Shown in pieces: positions 11,275-24,810 of a stretch of 64,000 nt of DNA. This DNA comes from Gallionellales bacterium 39-52-133 (lineage in GTDB: Bacteria > Pseudomonadota > Gammaproteobacteria > Burkholderiales > Gallionellaceae). A model generated the notes under the pieces. That model worked only from the letters and a program-made list of their open reading frames with translations. It ran no database searches and was not told the DNA's origin. The DNA lies in NCBI GenBank assembly GCA_002278935.1, contig NCJL01000006.1, positions 1 through 64,000 on the forward strand, read 5' to 3'. The stretch's first letter is position 1. Each line of letters begins with the position of its first letter. Position numbers and translations under genes: made by a program.

Positions 11275-12007
11275 ATTCCACCAGTAGTTCCAGAACTTTT
11301 TTAACCCGTGTCAGTGCCGGTTGCGCCACGGCACCGACTGTTTCGATATGTACGCCATCGCGGCTGTCGCCGCGCCCTGCCGCATGATTCACCACCACCG
11401 CGATTGCGGCGTAACTCAAACCCAGTTCTCTTGCCAGCGCGGCTTCGGGCATGCCGGTCATGCCCACCATATCCGCACCGTCGCGCTCATAGCGGTTGAT
11501 CTCGGCTGCCGTTTCAAGACGTGGCCCTTGCGTTGCAGCATAAACACCGCCATCCAGGAATTTTTCCTTTGCCTGTTTTGCCGCTTCCAGTATCTGGCTG
11601 CGCATGGAAAGGCTGTAGGGATGGGTAAAGTCGATATGCGTGACCAGTTTGTCGCGCGCATCAAAATAGGTGTAAGCGCGGCTGTGGGTGTAGTCCAGAA
11701 TCTGGTCGGGCACCACGATCATGCCCGGCAGCAGGTCGGAGCGTATGCCGCCCACCGACGCAACGGACACCACGCGTTTCGCTCCCTGATTCTGCAGCGC
11801 CCACATATTGGCGCGGTAGTTGACCAGATGCGGCGGGATGGTGTGGCCATAGCCGTGCCGCGCGATAAACATGACTTCATGCTGGTTGATAAGGCCAAAC
11901 GTCAGCGCGCCCGAAGGCTCACCATAAGGAGTGCGCATCACCTGGCGGTGGGTGATTTCAAGATTGCTCAGTTGCGCCAGTCCGGTACCGCCGATGATTG
12001 CTAACAT
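11261..12007 (-). CDS. S-methyl-5'-thioinosine/thioadenosine phosphorylase family enzyme
   Basis: This 248-residue nucleoside phosphorylase belongs to the MTAP/PNP family. The N-terminal IIGGTGL phosphate loop, the [18 protein letters not shown] segment, the [13 protein letters not shown] motif and the [20 protein letters not shown] motif are all present. The wording of the last motif is closest to what I know of Pseudomonas methylthioinosine phosphorylase, so purine and methylthio-ribose salvage from spent S-adenosylmethionine is likely. Substrate preference (MTI, MTA or inosine) cannot be settled by eye. It sits 2 bp after hpt, which fits purine salvage because hypoxanthine released here is the Hpt substrate. 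Confidence 0.85.
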   Translation of the reverse strand: MLAIIGGTGLAQLSNLEITHRQVMRTPYGEPSGALTFGLINQHEVMFIARHGYGHTIPPHLVNYRANMWALQNQGAKRVVSVASVGGIRSDLLPGMIVVPDQILDYTHSRAYTYFDARDKLVTHIDFTHPYSLSMRSQILEAAKQAKEKFLDGGVYAATQGPRLETAAEINRYERDGADMVGMTGMPEAALARELGLSYAAIAVVVNHAAGRGDSRDGVHIETVGAVAQPALTRVKKVLELLVECDGE

Positions 12008-12009
12008 AT

Positions 12010-12555
12010 TTATTCCTTAGTTGCGTGTATAGCGGGCAAGTTGCGCCACGCGCCGTGTATATCCATTCCATAGCCGAACACAAATCTGTCCGGTACTTCC
12101 AATCCGACAAAATCCGCCTTGATTGGTTTTGATTTTCCATGCATTTTATCGGCAAATATTGCGCTGTAAAACTTGCTGGCACCGAGGTCCATGACGCGCT
12201 GCTTTACTGCATTGAGGGTTTCGCCCTCGTCCAGAATATCGTCCACCACCAATACCACACGACCGCGCACATTTTCCTGCGGTGCCACTTTCCACTTCAT
12301 CTCGCCACCCTGCTGGCTGTTGCCGTAACGCGATACATGCACGTAATCAAAATCCAGCGGAAAGTTCAGCAACGGCAGCAGTTGCCCGGTGAATACCACC
12401 GCGCCCCCCATCACCGACAGTACCAGCGGATGCGAGTCCGCCATCGCCGCGTTGATCTCCTGCGCCATGCGTAAGACGGCAGCCTGCACCTGTTCCACGG
12501 AAAATATAATCTCCGAATTGATGAGTGCGTTTTGCGCATCTTGTCTGCTCAACAC
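12010..12555 (-). CDS. hpt: hypoxanthine-guanine phosphoribosyltransferase
   Basis: This enzyme transfers phosphoribose from PRPP to hypoxanthine or guanine. It has 181 residues. The PRPP loop is VVLVVDDILDEGETL, preceded by the flexible-loop SRYGNS segment. The C-terminal KADFVGLEVPDRFVFGYGMD base-binding segment is typical. It is the first gene of the operon with the phosphorylase and def. An IHF-like element lies 66 bp upstream. Confidence 0.93.
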   Translation of the reverse strand: MLSRQDAQNALINSEIIFSVEQVQAAVLRMAQEINAAMADSHPLVLSVMGGAVVFTGQLLPLLNFPLDFDYVHVSRYGNSQQGGEMKWKVAPQENVRGRVVLVVDDILDEGETLNAVKQRVMDLGASKFYSAIFADKMHGKSKPIKADFVGLEVPDRFVFGYGMDIHGAWRNLPAIHATKE

Positions 12556-12620
12556 GGCTTACCCCCTCTGCGAACAAATATTTGAGCCCGCACCGCTCTG
12601 ACCTTACATTTGATGTGCAT

Positions 12621-12648
12621 ATATAAGTATTTGATTTTATTGAATATT
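12621..12648 (-). promoter_or_regulatory. 28-bp AT-rich IHF-like element, copy 1 (upstream of hpt)
   Basis: On the minus strand it reads AATATTCAATAAAATC followed by AAATACTTATAT. It contains AATCAA-ATAC-TTA, a full match to the IHF consensus WATCAANNNNTTR, with an AT-rich flank 5' of it as in strong IHF sites. Near-identical copies lie at 42406, 44381 and 52954. Confidence 0.5.
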
Positions 12649-12683
12649 TTAACATGCGCCAAAGCACTGCAAGCCGTAACGTC

Positions 12684-13550
12684 TTAAGCCAGCTCTTTCA
12701 GATAGGCGGCAAACTCGGATCGTATTTCCTCATGCTTGAGCCCAAACGCAACCTGCGCTTTCAGGTAACCCAGCTTGGAGCCGCAATCATAGCGCATGCC
12801 GTCAAAGCGATAAGCCAGAAAACTTTCGTAATGCATCAGTGCAGCGATACCATCGGTGAGCTGTATTTCACCTCCCGCACCCGGCTGAATTTCCTTCAAA
12901 TGCTTGAAGATACGCGGCGTAAGGATATAACGCCCGACAACCGCCAGCGTGGAAGGCGCTTCTTCCGGCTTGGGTTTTTCCACGATCGCATGCACCTTCT
13001 CGATATTGGGTTCGAGATTGGTTGCGCTGACGATGCCGTACTGCTTGGTGTGACTGCGGGGCACATCCTGCACACCCAGCACCGAGCACTGATGCCGCGC
13101 AAACACATCAACCATCTGCTTCATCACCGCGGTATCGCCATCGATCAGGTCATCGGCCAGTATCACGGCAAAGGGCTCTTCCTGCACAATCGGCTGCGCG
13201 CACAACACCGCATGCCCCAAACCCAGAGGCTCGGCCTGGCGTATATAGATGCAGTTGATATTTTTTGGCACGACTTCCTGCACAATGCGCAGTAATTCCT
13301 TTTTACCCTGCGCTTCCAGCGTGGCTTCCAGCTCGTAGGCCTTGTCGAAGTGATCTTCAATCGCGCGCTTGTTGCGACCGGTAATAAAGATCATGTCGGT
13401 AATGCCTGCCGCCACTGCCTCTTCCACCGCATACTGGATCAGCGGCTTGTCGACCACCGGCAGCATTTCCTTGGCTGTGGCTTTGGTGGCCGGCAGGAAT
13501 CGACTGCCCATGCCGGCGACGGGAAAAACGGCCTTCGTTATTTTCTTCAT
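12684..13550 (-). CDS. galU: UTP-glucose-1-phosphate uridylyltransferase
   Basis: This enzyme makes UDP-glucose from UTP and glucose-1-phosphate for exopolysaccharide and lipopolysaccharide precursors. It has 288 residues. The N-terminal nucleotide-binding motif is [18 protein letters not shown], followed by [19 protein letters not shown]. The segments [10 protein letters not shown] and [11 protein letters not shown] complete the nucleotidyltransferase core. It is a single gene flanked by intergenic gaps on both sides. Confidence 0.95.
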   Translation of the reverse strand: MKKITKAVFPVAGMGSRFLPATKATAKEMLPVVDKPLIQYAVEEAVAAGITDMIFITGRNKRAIEDHFDKAYELEATLEAQGKKELLRIVQEVVPKNINCIYIRQAEPLGLGHAVLCAQPIVQEEPFAVILADDLIDGDTAVMKQMVDVFARHQCSVLGVQDVPRSHTKQYGIVSATNLEPNIEKVHAIVEKPKPEEAPSTLAVVGRYILTPRIFKHLKEIQPGAGGEIQLTDGIAALMHYESFLAYRFDGMRYDCGSKLGYLKAQVAFGLKHEEIRSEFAAYLKELA

Positions 13551-13718
13551 AAAACAATTCCTTTTTCCATAATTGAACGAAGGTGGTTTTCAGTGCAGGC
13601 TAACATCTGCGTAGCGGATGTTAAGCTAATTGCCACAGGCAATTGGTGGCCGGAGCTAAACACTGCTTTCGTGATTTTTTTCAAGATCATCTTCCTTAAT
13701 AAAATTCAACAACTATCT

Positions 13719-13789
13719 ATCCACAGATTACACAGATTGACACCGATTAAGAACAGGAAAAATCTGTGTGAATCTGTGTAATCTGTGGA

Positions 13790-13790
<1 letters not shown>
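13719..13790. repeat. CACAGATT hairpin repeat, copy at the ligA 3' end
   Basis: ATCCACAGATTACACAGATT (13719-13738) is perfectly inverted at 13771-13790. The inner arms (GACACCGATT against AATCTGTGTG) continue the pairing imperfectly. The right end overlaps the first base of the ligA stop codon. It is one of several CACAGATT hairpins in the window (42078, 45761, 61311). Confidence 0.8.
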
Positions 13791-16872
<3,082 letters not shown>

Positions 16873-17017
16873 ATTGGTAACCGTCTGCGTAACAAGATTG
16901 GTGTATCCATGGGAGGCGCACTGCGAAGTGTGCATTATCGCAAGCTGCACCCTAAATGGCAAAGGCTGAATTGGGAGTAGAAAGTGGTAAGTAGGAAGGT
17001 TCCCCTGCCCAACTCAA

Positions 17018-18067
17018 TCAAGCCAGAGGCAACTCCGCCGTACCCGAACCGATGGAGGCGATGCCGTGCAGCGCTTGCACAAACTCCGGCTGCTCATGCA
17101 GTTGTTGCTCGTTGAGAGGATGGGTGCGTCCGCGCATTTGTGCCAGACGGGCCTTGCTGGTTGCCGGCATCTCCCATTTCAGGTTCGCCAGCAACTCGTC
17201 CGCCAGATCCGGGCGATTGCACACCAGCACCATGTCGCATCCTGCCTGCAATGCCGCTTCCGCCCTTTGCACGATACCGCCTGCTACAGTCGCGCCTTCC
17301 ATGCTGAGATCGTCACTGAAGATGCAGCCTTCAAAACCGAGTTCTCCGCGCAGGATATCTTTCAGCCATTTTTTGGAAAATCCGGCAGGTTTGCTATCCA
17401 CTTTGGGGTAAATCACATGCGCGGGCATGACCGCAGTCAATCCAAAATTAACCATCTGGCGGAAAGGTATCAGGTCGCACAATTCGATGTCTGTGTATGA
17501 ACGATCATCCACGGGGATTTCCAGATGCGAATCCGCACGCACAAAACCGTGACCCGGAAAGTGCTTGCCTACAGTATGCATCCCCCCTTGCCTGAGCCCA
17601 AGCAACAGACTGTGCGCCAGCTCGGCAATCGCCTGCGGCTCGGAATGGAAGGCGCGGTCGCCGATCACGCCGCTGCTGCCGTAGTCCACATCCAGCACCG
17701 GTGTAAAGCTGAAGTCCACGCCGCTGGCGCGCAATTCTGCAGCCAGCACATAGCCAGCCTGCTGCGCCAGGTGTTTGGCGCGCTTGGGATGCTCGTCCCA
17801 GATTTTGCCCAGCTCGCGCATCGGCGGGATGCGGGTAAAGCCTTCGCGGAAACGCTGCACACGGCCACCTTCATGGTCGACCGCAATCAGCAAAGGAGGG
17901 CTGCGCAAGGCATGGATACTGGCCGTAAGCTCGGCAAGCTGGCGCGTGGACTGGTAATTGCGCGAGAATAAAATAATGCCGCCCACCAGGGGATGGCGCA
18001 GCCTTTTCTCATCCTCGGGGGTGAGCGTGGTGCCTGCAATGTCCAGCATGACCGGGCCAATTCCCAT
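17018..18067 (-). CDS. nagZ: beta-N-acetylhexosaminidase of peptidoglycan recycling
   Basis: This glycoside hydrolase family 3 enzyme cleaves N-acetylglucosamine from anhydromuropeptides in the cytoplasm. It has 349 residues. The family loop [18 protein letters not shown] carries the catalytic His/Asp pair, and [10 protein letters not shown] contains the nucleophile Asp. No signal peptide is present, as expected. Its ATG overlaps the acpS stop (TAATG). It is the last gene of the supercluster that starts at rpoE. Confidence 0.94.
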   Translation of the reverse strand: MGIGPVMLDIAGTTLTPEDEKRLRHPLVGGIILFSRNYQSTRQLAELTASIHALRSPPLLIAVDHEGGRVQRFREGFTRIPPMRELGKIWDEHPKRAKHLAQQAGYVLAAELRASGVDFSFTPVLDVDYGSSGVIGDRAFHSEPQAIAELAHSLLLGLRQGGMHTVGKHFPGHGFVRADSHLEIPVDDRSYTDIELCDLIPFRQMVNFGLTAVMPAHVIYPKVDSKPAGFSKKWLKDILRGELGFEGCIFSDDLSMEGATVAGGIVQRAEAALQAGCDMVLVCNRPDLADELLANLKWEMPATSKARLAQMRGRTHPLNEQQLHEQPEFVQALHGIASIGSGTAELPLA

Positions 18068-18450
18068 TAATTTGCTCCTTCTAAAATCACAAATGCTACG
18101 GCCATATCGCGCTCGTCACTGATGCTGAGGTGGTGCCGAACAACCCCAAAATATTCAATATAATCAGATAGTTGCAAAGAAAACTCGAAGCCTGGCTTGC
18201 CCAGCTCGTCATGAACAACCGTCATCTGCGTCATGCTTACCGGGTGGCGCAGACCGGTGCCGATTGCTTTGGCCAGCGCTTCCTTGGCGGCAAAGCGCTT
18301 CATCAACAGCCGGGCCGGATGTGCATGCCTAAAAAACTCAGCCATCTCGATTTCACTCAGAATGCGCCGCGCAAAACGCTCACCGTAGCGCAGATGCAGT
18401 GACTCGATGCGCGCCAGTGCAGCGATGTCGGTGCCGATGCCCAGTATCAT
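18067..18450 (-). CDS. acpS: holo-[acyl-carrier-protein] synthase
   Basis: This enzyme transfers 4'-phosphopantetheine from CoA to acyl carrier protein. It has 127 residues. The metal-binding [13 protein letters not shown] motif is at the N-terminus, and [16 protein letters not shown] is the second signature. It lies between pdxJ (17 bp upstream) and nagZ (overlapping stop/start), the usual pdxJ-acpS pairing. Confidence 0.95.
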   Translation of the reverse strand: MILGIGTDIAALARIESLHLRYGERFARRILSEIEMAEFFRHAHPARLLMKRFAAKEALAKAIGTGLRHPVSMTQMTVVHDELGKPGFEFSLQLSDYIEYFGVVRHHLSISDERDMAVAFVILEGAN

Positions 18451-18466
18451 GTTGTAAGTTGCGGAC

Positions 18467-19189
18467 TCATGGTTGCGAAATGAGCAATGCTTTCATTTTT
18501 TTCACGGCCTGCTCCAGCCCGATAAACAGTGCTTCAGAGATGATGGCATGGCCGATGTTCAATTCGCAGATTTTGGGTATGGCTACAATCGGCTGGACAT
18601 TGTGGTAATTCAGGCCGTGCCCGGCATTCACCTGCAAGCCCAGCGCATCGCCATGCTCGACAGCATGCTGGATGCGCGCCAGTTCGCGCGCCTGCTCAGG
18701 CACACTGAGCGCATCCGCATATCTTCCGGTATGTATTTCCACCACCGGCGCGCCCGCTTTGCGCGCCGCGTCCAGCTGTTTTTTATCCGGGTCGATAAAC
18801 AACGACACGCGTATGCCAACCTCGGCGCATTTGTCGCAGGCATGCTTCACCTGGTCAAAATAACGCAGCACATCGAGGCCGCCTTCGGTGGTGAGTTCTT
18901 CGCGGCGCTCGGGCACAAAACAAACATCATGCGGCTTGATCTTCAGGGCAAAAGCCAGCATCTCGTCGGTGATCGCACTCTCCAGGTTCATGCGGGTTTG
19001 CAGCATGTCGCGCAGAATTTCCACATCGCGGTCCTGAATGTGCCGGCGGTCTTCACGCAAATGCAGGGTGATGGCATCCGCGCCCGCCGCTTCACCGATC
19101 AGCGCCGCCTGCAGCACATTGGGATAGCGCGTGCCGCGCACCTGGCGCAGGGTGGCGACGTGGTCGATATTCAGGCCCAGTTTTATCAT
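18467..19189 (-). CDS. pdxJ: pyridoxine 5'-phosphate synthase
   Basis: This TIM-barrel enzyme condenses 1-deoxyxylulose 5-phosphate with aminoacetone 3-phosphate, the last ring-forming step of vitamin B6 synthesis. It has 240 residues from [32 protein letters not shown] and VEIHTGRYA are family signatures. The frame is open from 19243, but that would include a dispersed hairpin repeat; the ATG at 19189 matches the family start. Confidence 0.95.
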   Translation of the reverse strand: MIKLGLNIDHVATLRQVRGTRYPNVLQAALIGEAAGADAITLHLREDRRHIQDRDVEILRDMLQTRMNLESAITDEMLAFALKIKPHDVCFVPERREELTTEGGLDVLRYFDQVKHACDKCAEVGIRVSLFIDPDKKQLDAARKAGAPVVEIHTGRYADALSVPEQARELARIQHAVEHGDALGLQVNAGHGLNYHNVQPIVAIPKICELNIGHAIISEALFIGLEQAVKKMKALLISQP

Positions 19190-19212
19190 GATATTTCCTT
19201 CACATATGAGCG

Positions 19213-19254
19213 CAGGGTGCGTCCCACGCACCATGGTGCGCATGGCGCACCCTA
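19213..19254. repeat. GTAGGGTGCG hairpin repeat between recO and pdxJ
   Basis: GCAGGGTGCG at the left and CGCACCCTAC at the right flank a central CGCACCATGGTGCG palindrome. It lies inside an otherwise tight operon, in the 76-bp gap between recO and pdxJ. It nearly matches the copy at 52876-52919. Confidence 0.75.
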
Positions 19255-19265
19255 CATTAGCACCG

Positions 19266-19994
19266 TTACAGTTTCGTCAAATCCTTAATCAGTTCGCGCG
19301 TATGCAGCAATTTTCCGCCCAGATGATGGTTCAGCAGCATGCGCATCAGCTGCTTGCCCTGGCGCGCGCTTTGCGCATCAGTGTAATCATCGGTCGCCAT
19401 GTCCAGCAGCGTTTTCCCTGCTACCAGCAAGCCATCCGGCGTATCGGCCTGCTCCCGCACCGCACCCCGTTCAACGATGTATCGATAAGAGAGCGCAGCA
19501 TCAATGGGCCTGGCGCTGCCAGCCTCATGCTCCAGCAACAGTGCATAACCCAACTCCTGCAACAGGTGTTTTTCAAAACAGCGCAATGTTGAGGCCATAT
19601 CCGCGCCATGAGCAAGGCGCTGCAGGGTGTGCTGGTAGTAGTCAAACAGCTGCTCGTGCGGGTCATCACGCACCATCAGATTGAGCAACAACTCGTTCAG
19701 GTAAAAGCCGCACAGCAGCGCGGTTCCCTGCAAGAGCGGCTGCCCGCCCTGCCACTCCGCGCTATGCAGGGTGCGCACTTCATGCTTGCCAAACCAGCTT
19801 AAGGATAGCGGCTGAAAATTCATCAACAAACCGCGCACCGCCGATTTGGGCCTCCGTGCACCGCGTGCCACCAGCGGCACGCGGCCATGCTGGCGGCTGA
19901 ATACCTCCACCAGCAAACTGGTTTCGCGAAACGGATAGCTGTGCAGCACGAATGCGGGTTCGTCTTCTAAGCGGTTTTTATGCGCTTGCATCAT
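19266..19994 (-). CDS. recO: DNA repair protein RecO
   Basis: This recombination mediator works with RecF and RecR to load RecA on SSB-coated gaps. It has 242 residues. The N-terminal OB fold ([20 protein letters not shown]) and the GVARGARR-like segment [13 protein letters not shown] are typical. It sits between era and pdxJ, the standard order. RecR is encoded about 15 kb away. Confidence 0.92.
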   Translation of the reverse strand: MMQAHKNRLEDEPAFVLHSYPFRETSLLVEVFSRQHGRVPLVARGARRPKSAVRGLLMNFQPLSLSWFGKHEVRTLHSAEWQGGQPLLQGTALLCGFYLNELLLNLMVRDDPHEQLFDYYQHTLQRLAHGADMASTLRCFEKHLLQELGYALLLEHEAGSARPIDAALSYRYIVERGAVREQADTPDGLLVAGKTLLDMATDDYTDAQSARQGKQLMRMLLNHHLGGKLLHTRELIKDLTKL

Positions 19995-20008
19995 GATGGA
20001 TTTCTACT

Positions 20009-20902
20009 TTATTCGTAGCCCAGACTCTTCAGCATCTGCGCGCTGTCCGCCCAGCCGCTGCGTACCTTGATCCATACTTCGAGAAAAACTTTTCCGTCGA
20101 AAAGTTTTTCCATATCCAGCCTGGCCTGTGTCGCAATTTCCTTGAGTTTCTCGCCGTTTTTGCCGATCAGCATGGCCTTGTGCGCATCCTTGTCGACGAG
20201 TATCGCCGCATGTATGCGGCGCAGTTTGCCTTCGATCTTGAATTGTTCGATCACCACGCTGACAGAATAAGGCAACTCTTCGCCGGTAAAGCGGAACACT
20301 TTCTCGCGCACAATTTCGGCGGCAAGAAAACGCTCGTTGCGGTCGGTGACTTCGTCCTCGGGATAAATTTTTTCACCTTCGGGCAGGAAGGGGCGAATCG
20401 CATCGAGCAGGGTATCGAGTTGCTTGTCGTGCTTGGCGCTCACCGGCACGATGGCGGTAAACTCACGCTCTTTGGAAATATCCTGCATAAAGGGCAGCAA
20501 CTCGCCCTTGTCTTCCATACTGTCAACCTTGTTGATCACCAGCAGCACTGGCGCATTTTTCGGCAACAGATTCATCACCAGACGGTCGCGGTCATCGAAA
20601 TGGCGCGCCTCAATCACGAACAACACCACGTTCACATCGCGCAGGCTGCTGGTCACCACTTTATTCAGGCCCTTGTTCAGCGTGTTCAGATGCTGTGTCT
20701 GAAATCCCGGCGTATCCACAAACACGAACTGCGCATGCTCTTCCGTCAGGATGCCGGTGATGCGATGACGCGTCGTCTGTGCCTTGCGCGAGGTGATGCT
20801 GATTTTCTGGCCGATCAGGTGATTAAGCAGCGTGGATTTCCCCACATTGGGTCGTCCTACGATGGCAATAAAGCCGCTGTGAAATAGGGTGCTGTCTGTC
20901 AT
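20009..20902 (-). CDS. era: GTPase Era
   Basis: This essential GTPase binds 16S rRNA during 30S subunit maturation. It has 297 residues. G1 is [10 protein letters not shown]3 is DTPG, G4 is NKVD and G5 is in PVSAKH. The C-terminal KH domain contains [19 protein letters not shown] 20902 was preferred to the upstream ATG at 20950, which would overlap rnc by 35 bp and adds a basic leader not usual for Era. Confidence 0.95.
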   Translation of the reverse strand: MTDSTLFHSGFIAIVGRPNVGKSTLLNHLIGQKISITSRKAQTTRHRITGILTEEHAQFVFVDTPGFQTQHLNTLNKGLNKVVTSSLRDVNVVLFVIEARHFDDRDRLVMNLLPKNAPVLLVINKVDSMEDKGELLPFMQDISKEREFTAIVPVSAKHDKQLDTLLDAIRPFLPEGEKIYPEDEVTDRNERFLAAEIVREKVFRFTGEELPYSVSVVIEQFKIEGKLRRIHAAILVDKDAHKAMLIGKNGEKLKEIATQARLDMEKLFDGKVFLEVWIKVRSGWADSAQMLKSLGYE

Positions 20903-20915
20903 GGTGGGATGCCGA

Positions 20916-21623
20916 TCACGCTTTCTGGGAAATAATTTCCGGTGTAACAATGGGGGATGAAATGAGACTTTGGTAAGCGGCTTCCGCCGCCATTTGCTCT
21001 GCTATGCGCCTGCTGCTTCCTTCTCCGCGCGTTCTCAATTTTAATTGGGGAATGGCGCATTCAACCTGAAACACTTGCGCATGTGCTTCGCCCTGTGTCG
21101 CAATCACCATATATTTTGGCAATGCCAGCTTGCGGCTCTGCAAATATTCCTGCAGCAGTGTTTTGGCATCCTTGCCCAAGGTAAGCACATCAGCCTGGCG
21201 GAGGAAAGGAATATACAAACTTAATACCGCTTTCTCCGCCGCCTCAAATCCGCCATCAAGCAGCAATGCGCCAACCAGCGCTTCCAGCGCATCCGCAAGA
21301 ATCGACGGGCGTCCGGAGCCGGCACTCTTGCGCTCTCCTTCACCCAGCAATAATAATTCGCCCAGTTGCAACTGTTGCGCCAGCGTATAAAGGGTTTGCT
21401 GGTTGACCAGATTTGAACGCAACCGGGACAAATCACCTTCGGGCAAATCCGGATAGGTATCATGCAAATACTTGGCCACCACACAATTCACCACGCTGTC
21501 GCCCAGAAACTCCAGACGCTCGTTGTGTGCCGCACTATGACTGCGGTGGGTTAAGGCACGTTGCAGCAACTGCGGCTGTTTAAAAACATGGCCCAACGTC
21601 TTGCATAGTGCTTCGCGGTTCAT
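20916..21623 (-). CDS. rnc: ribonuclease III
   Basis: This enzyme cleaves double-stranded RNA in rRNA and mRNA processing. It has 235 residues. The catalytic signature is [13 protein letters not shown], and [16 protein letters not shown] carries the second acidic cluster. A C-terminal double-stranded RNA-binding domain ends the protein. The start at 21623 avoids a 29-bp overlap with the preceding gene and gives the usual N-terminus. Confidence 0.95.
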   Translation of the reverse strand: MNREALCKTLGHVFKQPQLLQRALTHRSHSAAHNERLEFLGDSVVNCVVAKYLHDTYPDLPEGDLSRLRSNLVNQQTLYTLAQQLQLGELLLLGEGERKSAGSGRPSILADALEALVGALLLDGGFEAAEKAVLSLYIPFLRQADVLTLGKDAKTLLQEYLQSRKLALPKYMVIATQGEAHAQVFQVECAIPQLKLRTRGEGSSRRIAEQMAAEAAYQSLISSPIVTPEIISQKA

Positions 21624-21630
21624 TGCTTTT

Positions 21631-22002
21631 TTATTTGGGCGCGGAAGGGTTGAATTCAATCAGCAAGCTGACATTCCCAACCAGCGGCACTTTTTTACTA
21701 TAGCTGGCACTGAGTGTTAGTTTTCCGTCTTCTTTGCCTATGACCAAATCCTCTGTCGTAATTCCAGTCACAGAATCCATGGTAATCGCCCTTTTACTGA
21801 ACGATTCCTTGATTTCCGGAATTGATGCTGCCTGCATCGCAGGATCACTCACAATGGCATCGAAAGCCTTCTGGACTTTACCGTTTTCCATATACGCGGG
21901 AATAAGCTTCATACTGAAAATGGCCAGTCCGCCCAACAAAGCCAATATCATAATAAACCCGCCAAATGTAACACCGCGCTGCTGAAAATTTGTCTTCATC
22001 AT
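21631..22002 (-). CDS. DUF4845-family single-pass membrane protein
   Basis: This 123-residue protein has an N-terminal hydrophobic helix ([21 protein letters not shown]) and a periplasmic tail. It sits between lepB and rnc, where beta- and gammaproteobacteria commonly carry this pseudopilin-like small protein of unknown function. The N-terminus ([14 protein letters not shown]) resembles a prepilin-like start but lacks a clear prepilin peptidase motif. Confidence 0.75.
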   Translation of the reverse strand: MMKTNFQQRGVTFGGFIMILALLGGLAIFSMKLIPAYMENGKVQKAFDAIVSDPAMQAASIPEIKESFSKRAITMDSVTGITTEDLVIGKEDGKLTLSASYSKKVPLVGNVSLLIEFNPSAPK

Positions 22003-22010
22003 GAACCCCC

Positions 22011-22814
22011 TTAATTAATGGTTAAGCCTATCCGTTTAAAATCACTAAAATTCATCCATATAAAAAACGCCTTGCCGACGATCATTTTATCCGGAACAAA
22101 GCCCCAGTAACGGCTGTCTCGACTATTGTCACGATTATCCCCCATCGCAAAATAATGTCCGGCGGGAACCGTGCAACGCACCTCGTCAAAACTGTAGCTG
22201 CATTGCTCGCGCTGCGGAAAATCAGCAACCGCGGCCATATGCAACCCGGGCACATCAGGATTGATCAGAATTTCATGCGAGCGTCCGCCGCTCAGGTTCT
22301 CCGTATAACGACTGGTATGCACAAAACTTAAGCCGTTGTCGACATAATTGTACTCGCCCAGGCTTTTCTGCTGCTGCACTTCGCCATTCACCAGCAACTG
22401 TTTATTGCGGTAAACAATAACATCGCCCGGCAAGCCGACGATACGCTTGATGTAGTCAATTGACGGATTTTCCGGATAGTGAAACACCATCACGTCGCCG
22501 CGTGCAGGATTGTTTATTTGCACTATTTTCTGATTGATTATTGGCAGGCGTATGCCATAGGTAAATTTGTTGACCAGAATAAAATCGCCCACATGCAGGG
22601 TTGGAATCATCGATCCCGAGGGAATTTTGAAAGGCTCAACCAAGAACGAACGCAACACAAATACCGCCAGAATAACCGGGAAGAAACTCTTCGCATATTC
22701 GACCCACCACGGCTCCGCCTTATTCGTGCGCTTGCCCTGCAGTATCAATCTGTCCAGCAGCCAGATACTGCCGGTCAACACCAGCAGAGAAAACATGATT
22801 AATGCAAAATCCAT
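22011..22814 (-). CDS. lepB: signal peptidase I
   Basis: This inner-membrane serine protease removes signal peptides of Sec and Tat substrates. It has 267 residues. Two N-terminal membrane helices are followed by the catalytic Ser in PSGSMIPTL and the general-base Lys in YIKRIVGLPGD. The C-terminal box GDNRDNSRDSRYWG is intact. It follows lepA by 37 bp, the classical pairing. Confidence 0.95.
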   Translation of the reverse strand: MDFALIMFSLLVLTGSIWLLDRLILQGKRTNKAEPWWVEYAKSFFPVILAVFVLRSFLVEPFKIPSGSMIPTLHVGDFILVNKFTYGIRLPIINQKIVQINNPARGDVMVFHYPENPSIDYIKRIVGLPGDVIVYRNKQLLVNGEVQQQKSLGEYNYVDNGLSFVHTSRYTENLSGGRSHEILINPDVPGLHMAAVADFPQREQCSYSFDEVRCTVPAGHYFAMGDNRDNSRDSRYWGFVPDKMIVGKAFFIWMNFSDFKRIGLTIN

Positions 22815-22851
22815 CTGTTCTTCCCTTATTATTTATCGTCGATACGCCGCA

Positions 22852-24645
22852 TTATTTTTCATCTATTCGCAGGATAGACAGGAACGCTTCCTGCGGAATT
22901 TCCACACTGCCCACCTGCTTCATGCGTTTTTTGCCGGCCTTTTGTTTTTCCAGCAGCTTGCGCTTGCGTGAAATATCGCCGCCGTAACATTTGGCCAGCA
23001 CGTTCTTGCGCAAGGCCTTCACGTTTTCGCGCGAAATAATATTCGCGCCGATTGCCGCCTGAATCGCCACATCAAACATCTGCCGCGGGATCAGCTCGCG
23101 CATCTTGGCCGCCACCGCGCGTCCGCGGAACTGGCTATTGGCGCGATGCACGATAATCGCCAGCGCATCCACCTTTTCGCCGTTGATCATGATATCCACC
23201 TTGACCACATCAGCGGAGCGATATTCCTTGAACTCGTAATCCATTGATGCGTATCCGCGCGAAACCGATTTCAGCTTGTCGAAGAAGTCGATTACAATTT
23301 CCGCCATCGGCATTTCATACACCAGCAGCACCTGCTTGCCGTGATAGCTCATATTGATCTGCACACCGCGCTTTTGTGTGCACAGCGTAATCACCGAGCC
23401 CACATATTCCTGCGGCATATACAGATTTACCGTCACGATAGGCTCGCGAATTTCCTCTATTTTTGGCACATCCGGCATTTTGGACGGATTATCTACCAGC
23501 ACTATGCTGCCATCGCGCATTACCACTTCATACACAACCGTGGGGGCGGTCGTAATGAGATCCATATCGAATTCGCGCTCCAGCCGTTCCTGCACAATTT
23601 CCATATGCAGCAGACCGAGAAAACCGCAGCGAAAACCGAAACCCAGCGCTTGCGATACTTCGGGCGCATACTGCAATGATGCATCGTTCAGCTTGAGCTT
23701 TTCCAGTGAATCGCGCAATGCATCATACTGATTCGACTCAACCGGAAACAGACCGGCAAACACCTGAGGCTGCACCTCCTTGAATCCCGGCAGGGCACTT
23801 GCCGCCGGCCGGGCTTGCAGCGTGATGGTGTCCCCCACCTTGGCATCCTTCAGCTCCTTGATGCCGGCGATAATAAAGCCCACCTGACCGGCAACCAGTG
23901 TTTCACGCGGCACCGATTTGGGACTGAATACGCCTATGTGCTCAGTCAGGTGTTGCGCCCCCGAAGCCATGAATAAAATCTTCTCCTTGGGTTTCAGAGT
24001 GCCATTGACGATCCGCACCAGCATCACCACGCCGACATAATTGTCGTACCATGAATCAATGATGAGCGCCTGCAGGGGGGCTGCTGCGTCGCCCTTGGGC
24101 GCCGGTACTTTGGCAATCATGGCTTCAATTACATCTTCCACGCCAAAGCCGGTCTTGGCCGAGCAACGCACCGCGTCATGCGCGTCTATACCTATCACAT
24201 CCTCAATTTCCTGGATGGCGTTTTCCGGATTCGCGGAAGGCAGATCAATCTTGTTCAGCACCGGCACCACTTCCACCCCGAGATCGAGCGCGGTGTAACA
24301 GTTCGCAACGGTCTGCGCCTCCACCCCCTGCGCCGCATCCACGACCAGCAAAGCTCCCTCGCAGGCAGACAGGGACCGCGACACTTCGTAGGAAAAGTCA
24401 ACATGACCCGGCGTATCAATCAAATTAAGATTGTAGACATGGCCGTCGCGCGCCTTGTAGCTTAGTGCGGCGGTCTGCGCCTTGATAGTAATACCACGCT
24501 CACGCTCAAGATCCATTGAATCAAGAACTTGCGCCTCCATTTCGCGGTCAGACAAACCGCCGCACAACTGAATAATGCGATCAGCCAATGTGGATTTACC
24601 GTGATCTATATGGGCGATAATGGAAAAGTTACGGATATATTGCAT
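22852..24645 (-). CDS. lepA: elongation factor 4 (LepA)
   Basis: This ribosome-bound GTPase affects back-translocation and initiation. It has 597 residues, the standard length. G1 is AHIDHGKST, followed by the switch region [10 protein letters not shown], the G3 motif [12 protein letters not shown] and NKIDLP. The C-terminal LepA-specific domain ends in [20 protein letters not shown]. Upstream 165 bp separate it from mucD. Confidence 0.97.
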   Translation of the reverse strand: MQYIRNFSIIAHIDHGKSTLADRIIQLCGGLSDREMEAQVLDSMDLERERGITIKAQTAALSYKARDGHVYNLNLIDTPGHVDFSYEVSRSLSACEGALLVVDAAQGVEAQTVANCYTALDLGVEVVPVLNKIDLPSANPENAIQEIEDVIGIDAHDAVRCSAKTGFGVEDVIEAMIAKVPAPKGDAAAPLQALIIDSWYDNYVGVVMLVRIVNGTLKPKEKILFMASGAQHLTEHIGVFSPKSVPRETLVAGQVGFIIAGIKELKDAKVGDTITLQARPAASALPGFKEVQPQVFAGLFPVESNQYDALRDSLEKLKLNDASLQYAPEVSQALGFGFRCGFLGLLHMEIVQERLEREFDMDLITTAPTVVYEVVMRDGSIVLVDNPSKMPDVPKIEEIREPIVTVNLYMPQEYVGSVITLCTQKRGVQINMSYHGKQVLLVYEMPMAEIVIDFFDKLKSVSRGYASMDYEFKEYRSADVVKVDIMINGEKVDALAIIVHRANSQFRGRAVAAKMRELIPRQMFDVAIQAAIGANIISRENVKALRKNVLAKCYGGDISRKRKLLEKQKAGKKRMKQVGSVEIPQEAFLSILRIDEK

Positions 24646-24810
24646 CTGGTTGTCTTAATTTTAAATATTGCTGTTGCTGACACGGGGCGAAAGAAAATCC
24701 CGCCAAAACCTGCGTCTATTCGCAAAGGGCGAATTCTAGCCGATTTTGACGGGATTAGCTGCTACTCCGTTGCCTTAAAGGCCTTGATGGTAAACGCAAT
24801 TGCGCCCGGG

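Noticed and set aside
18473..19288. Open frame of 271 codons opposite pdxJ
   Set aside because: Shadow of pdxJ that also runs through the dispersed hairpin repeat.
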